A stretch of 64,000 nt of DNA, taken from the NCBI GenBank assembly GCA_019247515.1, contig JAFAOS010000460.1, forward strand, positions 24,880 through 88,879. Direction: 5' to 3'. Source of the DNA: Chloroflexota bacterium. GTDB taxonomy: Bacteria > Chloroflexota > UBA6077 > CF-72. The position numbers and the translations under genes are program-made. The notes below the pieces were generated by a model that was not told where the DNA came from, searched no databases, and was given only the letters and a program-made list of their open reading frames with translations. Below are positions 10,120-20,055 of this stretch, in pieces (the first letter of the stretch is position 1; each line of letters opens with the position of its first letter).

Positions 10120-11105
10120 CCGGCAATCCTGAAATAGTCCTGCGGACGGGACGCGGAGTTCTTGCCGGCCGTCACCAGCACGGCACGCTGGGTGTAGCCA
10201 CCGGCCAGCGCCCCCAGCGAGGCGAGTCTCGACATCATGCGCAGGTCGCGCCCGGTCAGCGCCTGCAGGCCGTGGACTACCAGCGGCGCCAGCACACCGA
10301 GGCCCAGCGCGCCGAAACGATAGGCAGCGCCAGGCCGCGGCTCGTCCAGCGGCGCTCGAACGCGCTCGCGTCGCAAGCGCAGATCCATGCCGGCCGTCAG
10401 CGCCAGCTCGAGGCAGCTCGCGACCAGCGCCAGACGCTCCAGACGCCGCCGGCTGCCACGCGCGACCGGCAGGCGGTCCAGCACCAGGCTCAACAACGCC
10501 GTTGCCGTCGCGGTGCCCGAAGTTCCGAACAGCGCGGGCAGCCAGCGGTAAGCCACCGCCCAGAACGGCGTACTCGTCGCCGAGAGCAGCGAACCGGTGT
10601 ACGTGGCCAGTACGCCACCGGAGACCGCCGCCGGTACTCCGAACCAGCGTGCCAGCCGACGCGCCCTATCGAGCCCGAACGCGTCGGCGGCAAGCTGCGC
10701 CGCCGCCGCCAGTCCGCTGGAACTCCCAAATGCCAGCAAGGTCCACGAGCCGATGCTCATGGGCGACGTCGGGCGAATGACGCGCAGCATGTTGTACCAG
10801 CGCGTCGGCGTCTTCAAATCCGCGATCAGCAAGAGCGGGCTGACCAGGGCGCCGCCAAGCGCAACGTAGCGTCCAGCGCTGACGAGCGACCGGTCGCGAC
10901 GATAGCCGAGCAGGTCGACGACGCCGGCGATCACCTGCGCGGCACCCGCGAGGCCGCCGACGAAGAGGTAGGTGGTGATCAACCACCGCCACTCGGTCGG
11001 CTTGAGCGCCGGGCGTCCGTAATACGTGGGCGGCGGACTGTCGGCGGGTACCGAGCCGAGGACGTCGACCGCATGACGCCCGTAGGGACTCCGCCGTGTC
11101 TCCAT
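10116..11105 (-). CDS. NrfD/PsrC-like membrane subunit of formate dehydrogenase
   Basis: ETRRSPYG..., WLITTYLFVGGLAGAAQVIAG, polytopic; adjacent to FeS and molybdopterin subunits; internal ATG chosen within the longer ORF. Confidence 0.8.
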   Translation of the reverse strand: METRRSPYGRHAVDVLGSVPADSPPPTYYGRPALKPTEWRWLITTYLFVGGLAGAAQVIAGVVDLLGYRRDRSLVSAGRYVALGGALVSPLLLIADLKTPTRWYNMLRVIRPTSPMSIGSWTLLAFGSSSGLAAAAQLAADAFGLDRARRLARWFGVPAAVSGGVLATYTGSLLSATSTPFWAVAYRWLPALFGTSGTATATALLSLVLDRLPVARGSRRRLERLALVASCLELALTAGMDLRLRRERVRAPLDEPRPGAAYRFGALGLGVLAPLVVHGLQALTGRDLRMMSRLASLGALAGGYTQRAVLVTAGKNSASRPQDYFRIAG

Positions 11106-11944
11106 CACGAGGATCGCCGCATGAACAGCGCCGCGGTGGCCAACGCGATGCCGGCCATCGCCGCCAGGCCGCGCACCAGCCCCGGCATCATTCGAGTCGA
11201 CGGCAAGCTCGGCGCCGCCGGCAGGTTGTAGACTTCGGGCCGATCGGTCAGCAGAAAGAACGCGCGCAGGTCGCCGACTCCACCGGTCGTGCCGAGTCCG
11301 CCGTCGGCGGCGGAGTCCCCGTACACGTAGGCGCTGTCGACTCCCGCCGCGTGCAAGCTCTCTACGCGCCGGCGGGCCCGATCGTGAAGGTCCTCCAGGG
11401 GTCCGAACTGGATCGAATTCGTGGGGCACGCTTTGGCGCAGGCCGGCTCGAAGCCGCCCTTGAGACGGTCGTAGCACAGCGTGCATTTGTGCGCCTTGCC
11501 GTCGTCGAGGTCCAGCTCCACCACTCCAAACGGGCAGGCCGGCACACAGTAGCCGCAGCCATTGCAGATGTCCTGCTGGACGACGACCGTTCCGAACTCC
11601 GTCCGGAACAGCGCCCCGGTCGGGCACGCCTCCAGGCAGCCGGCGCGGTCGCAATGCTTGCACACGTCGCTCATCATCAGCCAGTTGCTCTGGAACGGCT
11701 GCATGACGGTCGCACCCTCGACGTGCTCGACGAAGCGCACGTGCCGCCACGTCGAGGCGGACAACGCACCGGTGTTGTCGTAGCTGTTGCCGGTCAGTCC
11801 AATGTTGTCGGCCGGCAGGAGGTTCCATTCCTTGCACGCGACTTCGCACGCCTTGCAGCCGATGCACAGCGTGGTGTCGGTGAAAAACCCGTATTTGCGG
11901 CCGGGTTCGATGCGTACCCCGGCCGTCAGCTCGGACTCGCTCAT
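11105..11944 (-). CDS. formate dehydrogenase iron-sulfur subunit (four 4Fe-4S motifs, FdnH/HybA-like)
   Basis: CIGCKACEVACKEWN, CKHCDRAGCLEACP, CNGCGYCVPACPFGV, CTLCYDRLKGGFEPACAKACP; C-terminal TM helix; ATGA overlap with the catalytic subunit. Confidence 0.9.
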   Translation of the reverse strand: MSESELTAGVRIEPGRKYGFFTDTTLCIGCKACEVACKEWNLLPADNIGLTGNSYDNTGALSASTWRHVRFVEHVEGATVMQPFQSNWLMMSDVCKHCDRAGCLEACPTGALFRTEFGTVVVQQDICNGCGYCVPACPFGVVELDLDDGKAHKCTLCYDRLKGGFEPACAKACPTNSIQFGPLEDLHDRARRRVESLHAAGVDSAYVYGDSAADGGLGTTGGVGDLRAFFLLTDRPEVYNLPAAPSLPSTRMMPGLVRGLAAMAGIALATAALFMRRSS

Positions 11945-14900
11945 AAACCAGCCCCCGCGCCGTTCTGTACGCGGCCAACACCCGTCCGGCCGCGTGCCAG
12001 TCGGCCCTTGCGCACGTTGCACGTGAATGCCTTGCCTTCGTGGATAGAGCTGTTTGGATCGGCCACGATCGCCGACAGGGTGTTGACCACATCACCTGTC
12101 GCGTATCCGTGCCAGCCGAAGTGCCAGGGCAGCCCGACCTGATGGATGGTCCGTCCGTCGATCTCGAGCGGCCGCAGGCGATCGGTGACGAGCGCTTTGG
12201 CTTCGATCTCGCCACGCGCCGTCGACACCACCACCCAGTCCAGGTTTTGGACCTGGAGCGCTTCGGCCAGCGCGTGTGAAATTTCGGCGAACGCCTCGGG
12301 CTGCAATTCCGCCGTACTCGGCACCAGGCGGGTGGGAATACCTCCGGAGTGGTGCTCCGTCAGGCGATAGGTGGTGATGACATACGGGTAGCGGGGGTCG
12401 CCCACCGCGTGGTACGGGTTGTCTGGCCGGGCCCACTTCTTGGCGACCGGATTGTCCTGGCGCACATACATCTGGTTCTTCACCGGTGACTCCACCGGCT
12501 CGTAATGGGTAGGCAGCGGGCCGTCCTTCAATCCAGAAGGCACGAAAAGCCACGCCTTGCCGTCAGCAGCCATAATGAACGGCGACTTGCCGTCGAGCGC
12601 ATCCATGCCGGACAGCGGACCGTTGTCGAAGTCGGGCTCGTAATCCGGCCTTTTGTCGAGCACGAAATCGGGCTTGTCCGCGCCGACCCAGGCGCCCTTC
12701 TTCTCCGGACCGCCGTCCGGGTCCCAGTAGACGTACTTCTTGCGCTCGGACCACGGCTTGCCGGACGGATCGGCCGAGGCACGGTTGTACATGATCCGCC
12801 GGTTGCTCGGCCAGGCAAACCCCCAACCCAGGTGCGTGCCTGGCCCGTCCGGTGGGTCGGGCGTGCGCGAGCGTGCCTGGTTGTGGTCGTTGCTCGGATA
12901 CACACCGGTATAGATCCAGACCCCGCACGCGGTCGTGCCGTCGTCCTTCAGGTCTCTGTAGTCGGCGATCTGCTCGCGCTCCGGCCAGGTGTAGCCGTTG
13001 ATCTCCTTGAGGATGGCTTCTGCGGAGGGCTCCTGGCGTGGTCCGCTGGTCGGGTAGTCCCACGTGAGGGCTTGAATGGGTTGGTCCCTGGGGTCGAGGC
13101 TGTCGGCGTACAGCTCCTTGAGCCTGCGGCCGAGGTGATAGAAGAACCACAGGTCCGACCGGCAGTCGCCGGGCGGCTCGACGACCTTGTCGTGCCACTG
13201 CACCAGGCGCTGGGTGTTGGTGAACGTGCCCTCCTTCTCGCCGGGCATCGCCGCGGGCATCAGGAAGATCTCGGTCTTGATGTCCCGCGGACGCAGGTCG
13301 CCGGCGAGCGCCTCCGGGGAACGGTACCAGTAGGAGGCGGTTTCATTCTCGAACATCTCGCGCACGACCATCCATTCGAGGTTGGGCAGCGACTCGCGAA
13401 TCATGTGGGTGTTGTGCCCGCCGACAACCGGGTTCTGTCCAACCAGCAGCAGGCCGCGAATGGCGCAGTCGCGAATGGCGAGCATCATCGGCAGTTGCGA
13501 GTGGTCGCCAATCAGCTTCGGCAGAAATTGATAATTCCACTCGCCGCGGGGATCGACGCTGTCGCCATACCACGCGCGCAGCAGGCTGACCACGTACTTG
13601 GGGAAGTTGTGCCACCACCCCGTCGGCGGCGCCTCGGACTCGAGGTAGTCGCGTAGCGAGGTGTGCGGCTGACGCGCGCTCGGCTGCGGCAGGTAGCCTG
13701 GCAACAGGTTGTACAGCGTGGGCACGTCCGTGCTGCCCTGGATGCTGCAGTGGCCGCGCAGTGCGAGGATGCCGCCGCCGGGCCGGCCGATGTTGCCCAG
13801 GAGCGTCTGGATGATTGCGGCGGCGCGGATCATCTGTACGCCGGTGGTGTGGTGGGTCCAGCCGACGGCGTAGCACCACGCCATCGTCCTGTCGGGTCCG
13901 GAGTTGCTGCAGATCGTCTCGGCTACCTTCAAGAAGGTTTCGCGTGGACAGCCCGTGACGCTCTCGACGACCTCCGGCGTATACGCGGCATAGTGTCGGC
14001 GGAGGATCTGATACACGCAGCGGGGGTCTTGCAGCGTCGGATCGCGCGGCGGCGCCTGTTTCGTGAGCAGGTGCGCTTTCTTTTTCCGCTGTTCGGGATC
14101 GCTGGTCTCGTGACTGTAGTGCTCGGCCAACGACGCGGGAACATCCATCCCGCGGTACTGCCACGTGTCGCCGGCGTAGTCGACTTTGTCGGCTTCCCAT
14201 CCGGAGAAATAGCCGTCCAGCTCACCCGGATTGGCATAGCCATCCTCGATAATCGTCGAAATGTTGGTGTAATTGAGCACGTACTCCTTGAACCAGCGAT
14301 CGTGTTCGAGGATGTAGTTGATCAGCCCGCCCAGGAAGGCGAGGTCAGAGCCCGCGCGCACCGGTGCGTAGATGTCCGCCAGCGCCGAGGTACGGGTAAA
14401 GCGCGGATCGGCATGAATGATCGTGGCCCCGTTCTTTTCCTTCGCCTGGAGTACGAAGCGGAAGGCAATCGGATGGTTTTCGGCCATGTTCGAGCCCATG
14501 ATCATGACGCAATCGGCGTTGGCGACGTCCCACTGGGCGGTCGTCGCCGCGCCGCGCCCGAAGCTGGAGCCCAGACTGGGCACCGACGAGCTATGTCATA
14601 TGCGGGCCTGGTTTTCGATGAACACCATGCCCAGCCCGCCTCCGCACAGCTTCTTGATCAGGTAGTTCTCCTCGTTGTCGCACGTGGCCCCGCCAAGCTC
14701 GGCCATGCCCACGGTGTGGTTGACCAGCGTGCCATTCGGCAATTGCTCGACGAACGTCTCGTCGCGGGTCCGCTTCACGAGCTGCGCGATGCGCTCCATC
14801 GCCCACTCGAGCGACACCTCCTCCCAGCGATCGGAGAATGGGCGGCGGTACTTGACTTTCGTGAGCCGGTTGGGGTTCTGAATCCAGCTCAGCGTCGCCG

Positions 14901-15174
14901 CGCCCTTGGGACACAGGGTGCCCTGATTGATAGGGCTGCGCGGATCGCCCTCGACATGGATGATGTCGTTTCCGCGAGCGTAAACGAGCTGGGCACAGCC
15001 GACCGCGCAGTACGGGCAGATGCTGCTGCCGATCCTGTCGGCCGTCTCGAGACGCGGCCGCAGATGGCGCGACCCGCTGGACTCGGCGGCGGTGGAGAAC
15101 GGACTCTGGCCACGAAGCTGACGCGGCACCGCCCAATCGCGCAAGGCCTCCGCGACCTGACGGCCCGAGACCAC
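11941..15174 (-). CDS. fdnG: formate dehydrogenase catalytic (molybdopterin) subunit, selenocysteine-containing; UGA at 14598-14596 read as Sec
   Basis: Joins ORFs 14596..15417 and 11941..14583 in the same frame: ...GMVFIENQARI-U-HSSSVPSLGSSFGRGAATT..., aligned to FdnG-like QARxUHGPTVxSLxxxFGRGA; 4Fe-4S motif CPYCAVGC; SECIS-like hairpin directly downstream; GTG start overlaps upstream TAG. Confidence 0.92.
14566..14584 (-). promoter_or_regulatory. bacterial SECIS element for UGA(Sec) at 14596-14598
   Basis: RNA GG-U-GCCC-AGUCU-GGGC-U-CC starting 11 nt after UGA; same spacing and bulged-U/apical-loop layout as E. coli fdhF GG-U-UGC-AGGUCU-GCA-CC (recalled). Confidence 0.85.
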
Positions 15175-15395
15175 TAGCGATCGACCTCGCGCACGTCGAC
15201 GACGACCCCACCAGTGAGGTTCGGCTGGCCGTCGAAGCGCACCGCCAGACGCGCCCCGCGGGTCTGGTAATCGGACAGCTGGTCGGTGCCCAATCGGGTG
15301 CGGTTGGTGAGCGTGAGCAGGTACACCTGGCCCGAGTCGGTGAGCAGCCGCAGGCGTTGCTCCTGGTGCGCAATCACTCTGCCGCTGACTTCCAC
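15174..15395 (-). CDS. hypothetical 73-aa beta-rich protein preceding formate dehydrogenase
   Basis: MEVSGRVIAHQEQRLRLLTDSGQVYLLTL...; TAG stop overlaps the GTG start of the catalytic subunit. Confidence 0.6.
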   Translation of the reverse strand: MEVSGRVIAHQEQRLRLLTDSGQVYLLTLTNRTRLGTDQLSDYQTRGARLAVRFDGQPNLTGGVVVDVREVDR

Positions 15396-15461
15396 TCCTT
15401 TTCACGCTACCTGGCACGATGGGCGCGCAACTTGATTAAAGTCACGTTTCGCACCGAAGAA

Positions 15462-16226
15462 CTACTGCGTCGCCGTCGCGATGCAACGCCGCAGCTCCTC
15501 GACCGCCGCGGGGTCGCCCTCCACCTCGACATGGCTCGGCTCGCCGAAACCCGACCGGTTCCAGACCCACCGCAGCACGGCCGCCGGCGGGCCGCTCAAC
15601 GTCACGTCGGGCAACGCCTGGCCCGCGCCATCCTCGATGCTGACCGCGCCCGGGCGCGTACTTACCCGCCACGCGGCGCCATCGGTGCGCACCGCGTACG
15701 TCCGCCCCGGCGAGTGGGCCAGGACGTCGGTGAAGTAGCTGCTCCACTCCGAGACGCCGTACGCCACGAAGACTTTCAGCAGCTCGTCGATGCCGTCGAC
15801 GGCGAGGTCGTCCGGGATCGGCGCGACCGGCTGCCGAGTTCCCAGCTCCGCGTCGATGCGATGGATGACCGTCTCGTGCGCCATCCGTCGGATCCAGAAG
15901 CCCACGCTTTGATCCGGCCGGTACCAGGAGCCAGCGTGATCCTCCGGCCTATGGACGGCGAATTCGGAACGCAGGTCGGCATACGCTCGGTCGAGCAGCG
16001 CCAGCGGCTCCTCTTCGGCGCGCTCCTCCGGCGGCCAGGACTCCGGCTCGACGCCCTTGCGCATCGCGACGGTCTTCTGCAGGTAGACCTCGCCAACGTG
16101 GCGGGTCAGGTCGGCGACGCTCCAGCCCGGGCAGCTCGGCACTGGCGCGCCCAGGTCGCCCGCCACGACGGACCGCAAGCGGTCGAAGTCGGCCGCGAGG
16201 CACTCGAGGAAGCGCGAATACTCCAT
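15462..16226 (-). CDS. maleylpyruvate isomerase-like (DinB/mycothiol-dependent-type) family protein
   Basis: DFDRLRSVVAGDLGAPVPSCPGWSVADLTRHVGEVYLQK and MAHETVIHRIDAELG. Confidence 0.8.
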   Translation of the reverse strand: MEYSRFLECLAADFDRLRSVVAGDLGAPVPSCPGWSVADLTRHVGEVYLQKTVAMRKGVEPESWPPEERAEEEPLALLDRAYADLRSEFAVHRPEDHAGSWYRPDQSVGFWIRRMAHETVIHRIDAELGTRQPVAPIPDDLAVDGIDELLKVFVAYGVSEWSSYFTDVLAHSPGRTYAVRTDGAAWRVSTRPGAVSIEDGAGQALPDVTLSGPPAAVLRWVWNRSGFGEPSHVEVEGDPAAVEELRRCIATATQ

Positions 16227-16290
16227 GCCGAACGGTAACCGTACATCTGACGCGGACGCAACGCGCGCGTGCCTGCCACAATGGGCCGAC

Positions 16291-17511
16291 ATGGCCGACG
16301 TCTCGACGCATACCGCCAGCCTGCGCTTCCTGGGTTACTCGGACCAGGGCGGACGCCCCCACGGCATCCAGATCATGGTCCGCAATGAGCACGCGTATAT
16401 CGGGCAGGGTCGCTTCGGCGGCTTCTCCATCGTCGACGTTTCCAACCCCCGCCAGCCGAAGCCGGCCGGCTTCGTGCCGACCGCGCCCGGCACGCTGAAC
16501 ATCCACCTGCAAGTCCACGACGACCTGCTGCTGGTGGTCGACGGCGCCAACCTGTTCCGCGTCTACGGCAGTTGGGAAGCGTATTACGCACAGTCGATGC
16601 AGGGTTGGTCCAGCGCCCAACTGGGGCAGCGCGGTGTCGACTTCATGGCCGGCATGCGCGTCTACGACGTCTCGAAACCCGCCGAGCCGCGGCAGATCGG
16701 CTACCTCGACATCGACGGTCTGGGCCTCCACCGCATCTGGTACGACGGTGGCCGCTACGCCTACGCCTCCGCCTTGCTGGAGGGCTTCACCGACCACATC
16801 CTGCTCATCATCGACATGGCCGACCCGACCCATCCCCGCGAAGCCGGGCGCTGGTGGGTGCCGGGCATGTGGCGCGCCGGCGGCGAGGTCCCATCCTGGA
16901 GCAGCGGCCGCGTCGCCCTCCACCACGCGCTGGTCGCCGACGGCATTGCCTACGGCTCGTGGCGTGACGGCGGACTGACCATTGTCGACGTCCACGATCC
17001 GGCCCACCCGCAGCTGCTGGCCCACCGCAACTGGCGTCCACCGTTCGGTGGCGGCACGCACTCCGCGCTGCCGCTGCCGGATCGGGGCCTGCTGATCGAG
17101 GCCGACGAGGCGGTCCTCGAAGGCTGCGCGGATGGCACCAAATACGTGTGGGTGTTCGACGTGCGTGAAAAAAGCAATCCCGTGTCGATTGCCACGTTTC
17201 CCGTGCCTTCGGAACAGGACTACTGCCGCGCCGGCGGAAAGTTCGGTCCGCACAACTTGCACGAAAACCGTTCGGGCAGCTTTCAGAGCTCCGAGATCAT
17301 TTTCGTGACTTATCAGAACGCCGGCCTGCGCGTGTTCAGCATTGCCAATCCGTTCCGCCCGGAGGAAATCGCCGCGTTCGTTCCCACGCCGCCGCCCGAC
17401 CTGACACCCTCACAACCCATCGCCTCCGCCGATGTCTTCGTCGACCAGCGCGGGCTGGTGTATCTGACGGACGCCGCCTGCGGCTTACATATCCTGGAGT
17501 TCGCGCACTAG
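16291..17511 (+). CDS. LVIVD-repeat beta-propeller-like protein
   Basis: Repeated FSIVDVSNPRQPKPAG, LLIIDMADPTHPREAG, LTIVDVHDPAHPQLL motifs. Confidence 0.8.
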   Translation: MADVSTHTASLRFLGYSDQGGRPHGIQIMVRNEHAYIGQGRFGGFSIVDVSNPRQPKPAGFVPTAPGTLNIHLQVHDDLLLVVDGANLFRVYGSWEAYYAQSMQGWSSAQLGQRGVDFMAGMRVYDVSKPAEPRQIGYLDIDGLGLHRIWYDGGRYAYASALLEGFTDHILLIIDMADPTHPREAGRWWVPGMWRAGGEVPSWSSGRVALHHALVADGIAYGSWRDGGLTIVDVHDPAHPQLLAHRNWRPPFGGGTHSALPLPDRGLLIEADEAVLEGCADGTKYVWVFDVREKSNPVSIATFPVPSEQDYCRAGGKFGPHNLHENRSGSFQSSEIIFVTYQNAGLRVFSIANPFRPEEIAAFVPTPPPDLTPSQPIASADVFVDQRGLVYLTDAACGLHILEFAH

Positions 17512-17518
17512 CGCAACT

Positions 17519-17619
17519 CCCTCTCCATCTGGGAGAGGGCCGGGGTGAGGGCTCACTGGACGCGCTGATACGTGGCCCTCTCCCGCCGCTAGCGCGGCGA
17601 CCTCTCCCAGAGGGAGAGG
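17519..17619. repeat. palindromic intergenic repeats (CCCTCTCC..GGGAGAGGG..GGGGTGAGGG and CCTCTCCCAGAGGGAGAGG)
   Basis: 17519-17551 CCCTCTCCATCTGGGAGAGGGCCGGGGTGAGGG; 17601-17619 CCTCTCCC-AGA-GGGAGAGG perfect hairpin; related copy at 43355-43388. Confidence 0.8.
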
Positions 17620-17659
17620 TGGAGAGGTGGTAGAGTGGGTCCCCTCTGGGGAAACCTTT

Positions 17660-17983
17660 CTACGCGGCGCGAGGTTCGGCGCCCGTGTCTGCCTCCGGCA
17701 ACCAGTCGATCCGTGCCCTGGCGCTCACCGGGTGCGCGCGCAGCAGGCGCACCAGCCGACCTCGCAGCCGGCGGTCCAGCACAATCAGATCGGGACCGAC
17801 GGAGGTGGCCATCCGCAAACACCCGCCCGCGTCCCGCGCGCGCATGACCACCGCGCCGCGGCGCCGCCAGCGCTCGCTCTCGGCTTCGGTCTGCTCGCGG
17901 TCCACGCCGGCAACCACAACCAGCGCTCGGCCGCGGCGCGCTGTCTCCAGACTGATCACCTGCATCTGCCGCCAGCCTCGCAC
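17660..17983 (-). CDS. possible small response-regulator-receiver-like protein
   Basis: Receiver-like SVGPDLIVLDRRL segment; no output domain; competes with overlapping ORFs. Confidence 0.4.
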   Translation of the reverse strand: MRGWRQMQVISLETARRGRALVVVAGVDREQTEAESERWRRRGAVVMRARDAGGCLRMATSVGPDLIVLDRRLRGRLVRLLRAHPVSARARIDWLPEADTGAEPRAA

Positions 17984-18060
17984 GTGCCCTCAGCGCGCGC
18001 ATCACCCGACTGACCGGTTGGCGCCCCGCCTCCTGGCCAGGTGAGCCCCTCTGCCGTGCC

Positions 18061-19023
18061 TCAAGCGAGAAGGTGTGCAAGCCAGCCCCGTGCGACGTCG
18101 CCCTGCGCGGCCTGGAATTGCCGCAGGAACGGCAGGCCCGGTGGCGGCGGCTGGAGCGCGCCCCACGTAAAGAAGCCGGCGATGGCCGCCACCGCGGGCA
18201 GCAGTTGCCGCCGCTCGGGGAGCTCGCCAGGATACAGCGCGAGCACGTCGTCGGGTGTCGGACCACCCTGCATGGCCACGCTCGGCGCAAAGAACAGCAC
18301 GTCCAGCCAGGCGGCACCCTGGCGGGCGTGCGGCCAGTCGACAAAAGCAACGGAGTCCGGCGCGAGAAGCACGTTGTCGGCGCGAATGTCCAGGTGGACC
18401 AGGGCGTCGCCGGCCAGCGCGGCGGGCGCCTGGTTTTCGAGCGACATGAGCTGCTCCAGATTCTCGCGACACCAGTCATCCAGCCTGGTGGATTGCTCGG
18501 CGGCAAGTCGGGTCCAGTAATTGCCGAGCAGGCCCGAGCTGGTGACGTCACCCGCGTACTCGAGCGGTACGGGAGTTGGCGTCAAATACTCGCCGAGCTC
18601 CGCCAGTCCGTGCAAAACGCGCTCCAGCTCCGCGCGTCGCCACGGGAGTTGCGGTGGCGCGCCCGTCAGCTCGCCAAACATCAGCACCACCCAACCGGTC
18701 TGAGCGTCGTCGAGCGACCACAGCAGCCTGGGCACCGGGGCCCGGGCGGGCAGGCGCTGGGTGATCAGAATCTCACGGCGGTGGATCCCCGCGGCGTCAG
18801 GATTGGGCAGCGGTCCAGCCGCCTTGAGAAACACACGCCGCCCGTCATCCGCGATGGCAATCCCGGCGACTCCAGGCGAAAACCCGCCAGGCCGCGACTC
18901 CACGCGCGAAATGGGCCTGCCGAGAAACGCCTCCGTCCGCGCCCGCACGGACGCGGGCACCTCAGTCCACAACAGACGTGAGCCGCCGTGTCCCGCGAGG
19001 ACGTCCCAGGGTACATCCATCAC
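18061..19023 (-). CDS. aminoglycoside phosphotransferase/kinase-like family protein
   Basis: Catalytic-loop-like ALVHLDIRADNVLL and SVAFVDWPHARQGAAWLD. Confidence 0.8.
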   Translation of the reverse strand: MMDVPWDVLAGHGGSRLLWTEVPASVRARTEAFLGRPISRVESRPGGFSPGVAGIAIADDGRRVFLKAAGPLPNPDAAGIHRREILITQRLPARAPVPRLLWSLDDAQTGWVVLMFGELTGAPPQLPWRRAELERVLHGLAELGEYLTPTPVPLEYAGDVTSSGLLGNYWTRLAAEQSTRLDDWCRENLEQLMSLENQAPAALAGDALVHLDIRADNVLLAPDSVAFVDWPHARQGAAWLDVLFFAPSVAMQGGPTPDDVLALYPGELPERRQLLPAVAAIAGFFTWGALQPPPPGLPFLRQFQAAQGDVARGWLAHLLA

Positions 19024-19032
19024 GCCGCTTAC

Positions 19033-20055
19033 TTACTGATCGACGCCTGCCAGCTCGAGCGTTTCGGCAAAGTGGCACGCGGCCTGGTGGCCGCCGTGCA
19101 CTTCGCGCAGCGGCGGGGCCTCGCGCCCGCAGATTTCTTCCGCGTAGCGGCAGCGGGTGTGGAACGCGCAGCCTGGTGGCGGATTCGCCGGATTCGGCAC
19201 GTCACCCGGCAGCACGATCCGCTGCTTGTTCTGTCGTGGCGAGCTCTTCGGAATCGCCGACAGCAGCGCCTCGGTATACGGGTGCTTCGGGGTGCGATAC
19301 AGCTCTTCGGACGCGGCCAGCTCGACGATTTTGCCCAGGTACATCACCGCCACCCGGTCACTGATATGCTCCACCACCGACAGGTCATGGGCAATGAACA
19401 GGTACGCGAGGTGGAACTCCGCCTGCAGGTCCTTGAGCAAGTTCAGCACCTGCGCCTGGATGCTGACGTCGAGCGCGGAGACCGGCTCATCGCACACGAC
19501 CAGCTTCGGACGCAGCGCGAGCGCGCGCGCGATCCCGATGCGCTGCCGCTGACCACCACTGAATGCGTGCGGAAAGCGGTTCATGTACTGCGCGCGCAGT
19601 CCGACGCGCTGCAGCAGGTCGCGGACCTGCGCCTTGAGCTCGTTGCCCCGCGCCATGCCGTGGATGGCCAGCGGCTCCGAAACAATGTCGTACACGGTCA
19701 TCCGCGGGTCCAGCGACGAGAACGGGTCCTGAAAGATGACCTGCAGCTCCTTGCGGTATGGCTTCATCGCCCGCCGCGACAGCGGCGTCAGGTCGACCAT
19801 GCTGCCGTTGTGGCGGAACAGGACCTGCCCGCCGGTCGGCTGGCTGGCGCGCAGGATCATCCTGCCGGTGGTCGTCTTGCCGGATCCGGACTCACCGACC
19901 AGGCCAACGGTTTCGCCCTCATCGATGGTGAAGCTCACCCCATCGACCGCTTTGACGTGGCCGACGACGCGGCGCATGAGTCCGCGCTGAATGGGAAAGT
20001 ACTTCTTGAGGTCGCGTACTTCGAGGAGGACCTGTCCGGCGTCGACCACGGTCAC
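19033..20055 (-). CDS. peptide-type ABC transporter ATP-binding protein (DppF/OppF-like)
   Basis: [49 protein letters not shown]-terminal Cys-rich [15 protein letters not shown] start overlapping the upstream gene. Confidence 0.9.
   Translation of the reverse strand: MTVVDAGQVLLEVRDLKKYFPIQRGLMRRVVGHVKAVDGVSFTIDEGETVGLVGESGSGKTTTGRMILRASQPTGGQVLFRHNGSMVDLTPLSRRAMKPYRKELQVIFQDPFSSLDPRMTVYDIVSEPLAIHGMARGNELKAQVRDLLQRVGLRAQYMNRFPHAFSGGQRQRIGIARALALRPKLVVCDEPVSALDVSIQAQVLNLLKDLQAEFHLAYLFIAHDLSVVEHISDRVAVMYLGKIVELAASEELYRTPKHPYTEALLSAIPKSSPRQNKQRIVLPGDVPNPANPPPGCAFHTRCRYAEEICGREAPPLREVHGGHQAACHFAETLELAGVDQ

Noticed and set aside
11941-14583. Reading the 880-aa ORF as a complete gene starting at MPSLGSSF
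   Set aside because: It lacks the 4Fe-4S domain found upstream of the UGA; the two parts form one Sec-containing gene
12505-15177. Plus-strand ORFs 12505..13656 and 13663..15177
   Set aside because: Antisense shadows of the formate dehydrogenase catalytic subunit
17589-18551. 320-aa minus-strand ORF overlapping the kinase gene
   Set aside because: Out-of-frame shadow of 18061..19023 running into intergenic repeats; translation is Arg/Pro/Ser-rich low complexity
18061-19023. Claim of an antibiotic-resistance aminoglycoside kinase
   Set aside because: Only family-level kinase motifs are visible; the genomic context is an importer operon, so a resistance role is unsupported
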